From NCBI GenBank assembly GCA_026929865.2, contig CM049414.1:9681001-9745000 (forward strand): a DNA stretch of 64,000 nucleotides, written 5' to 3'. Below, in pieces: positions 63,880 to 64,000 of the stretch (position 1 is the stretch's first letter; each line of letters opens with the position of its first letter). The translations under genes and the position numbers were made by a program. The notes under the pieces were generated by a model. That model saw only the letters and a program-made list of their open reading frames with translations. It had not been told where the DNA came from and made no database searches. This stretch comes from Hyperoplus lanceolatus (taxonomy: Eukaryota; Chordata; Actinopteri; Uranoscopiformes; Ammodytidae).

Positions 63880-64000
63880 GCGTTGCGTTCCAAATCACAT
63901 ACTCTTTCTTTTTTCTATTCTACATACTACATCCGACGATAAAAAGAATCTAGTTAGGATGCAGTAGGCATACTATTGGGACATACTTTACTCTCGTATT
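63880..64000. mobile_element. Harbinger-like MITE, second copy cut by window edge
   Basis: From gcgttgcgttccaaatcaca on, the 120 bases match the reverse complement of the right end of the element at 34634-35041 almost base for base, including the acatccgacgataaaaagaa block. Confidence 0.85.

Overview
This window looks like nuclear DNA of a teleost fish. The evidence is split vertebrate exons with GT-AG introns, many short DNA transposons of fish type (hAT, Tc1, Harbinger-like and TTAA-flanked MITEs), degraded LINE pieces and a very high load of AC/GT microsatellites. No bacterial genes, operons, CRISPR arrays, rRNA or tRNA genes were seen. The species cannot be named from what is visible.

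One gene fills most of the window: gephyrin (gphn), on the minus strand. I placed 17 constitutive exons between 62877 and 11710. Joined in phase they give exactly 584 codons plus a stop, the same length as human gephyrin residues 153-736: the end of the G domain, the whole linker (C) domain and the whole MoeA-like E domain. The first part of the gene (most of the G domain) lies beyond the right edge. Between exon 3 (59234-59368) and exon 4 (30306-30348) is an intron of about 28.9 kb. It holds a 14-codon cassette exon (40908-40949) matching a known mammalian gephyrin splice cassette, and a second frame-neutral 25-codon candidate exon (38826-38900) that I do not recognise.

To the left, at 2128-2472 on the same strand, is the first coding exon of pals1 (mpp5, the Crumbs-complex MAGUK scaffold); the rest of it runs off the left edge. 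gphn followed by pals1 in tandem matches the human chromosome 14 order, which supports both calls. The roughly 8 kb between them holds a LINE interrupted by a MITE, an L1-like fragment, a large foldback repeat and a short CpG-rich patch that may be the pals1 promoter or first exon.

The most interesting signals concern splicing. Three gphn acceptors (exons 3, 8 and 12) have (UG)n microsatellite in place of, or touching, the polypyrimidine tract. Some exons lie between complementary (UG)n and (CA)n arrays. The cassette exon lies between long (CU)n tracts. Transposons sit within about 30-40 bases of splice sites of exons 1, 9 and 11.
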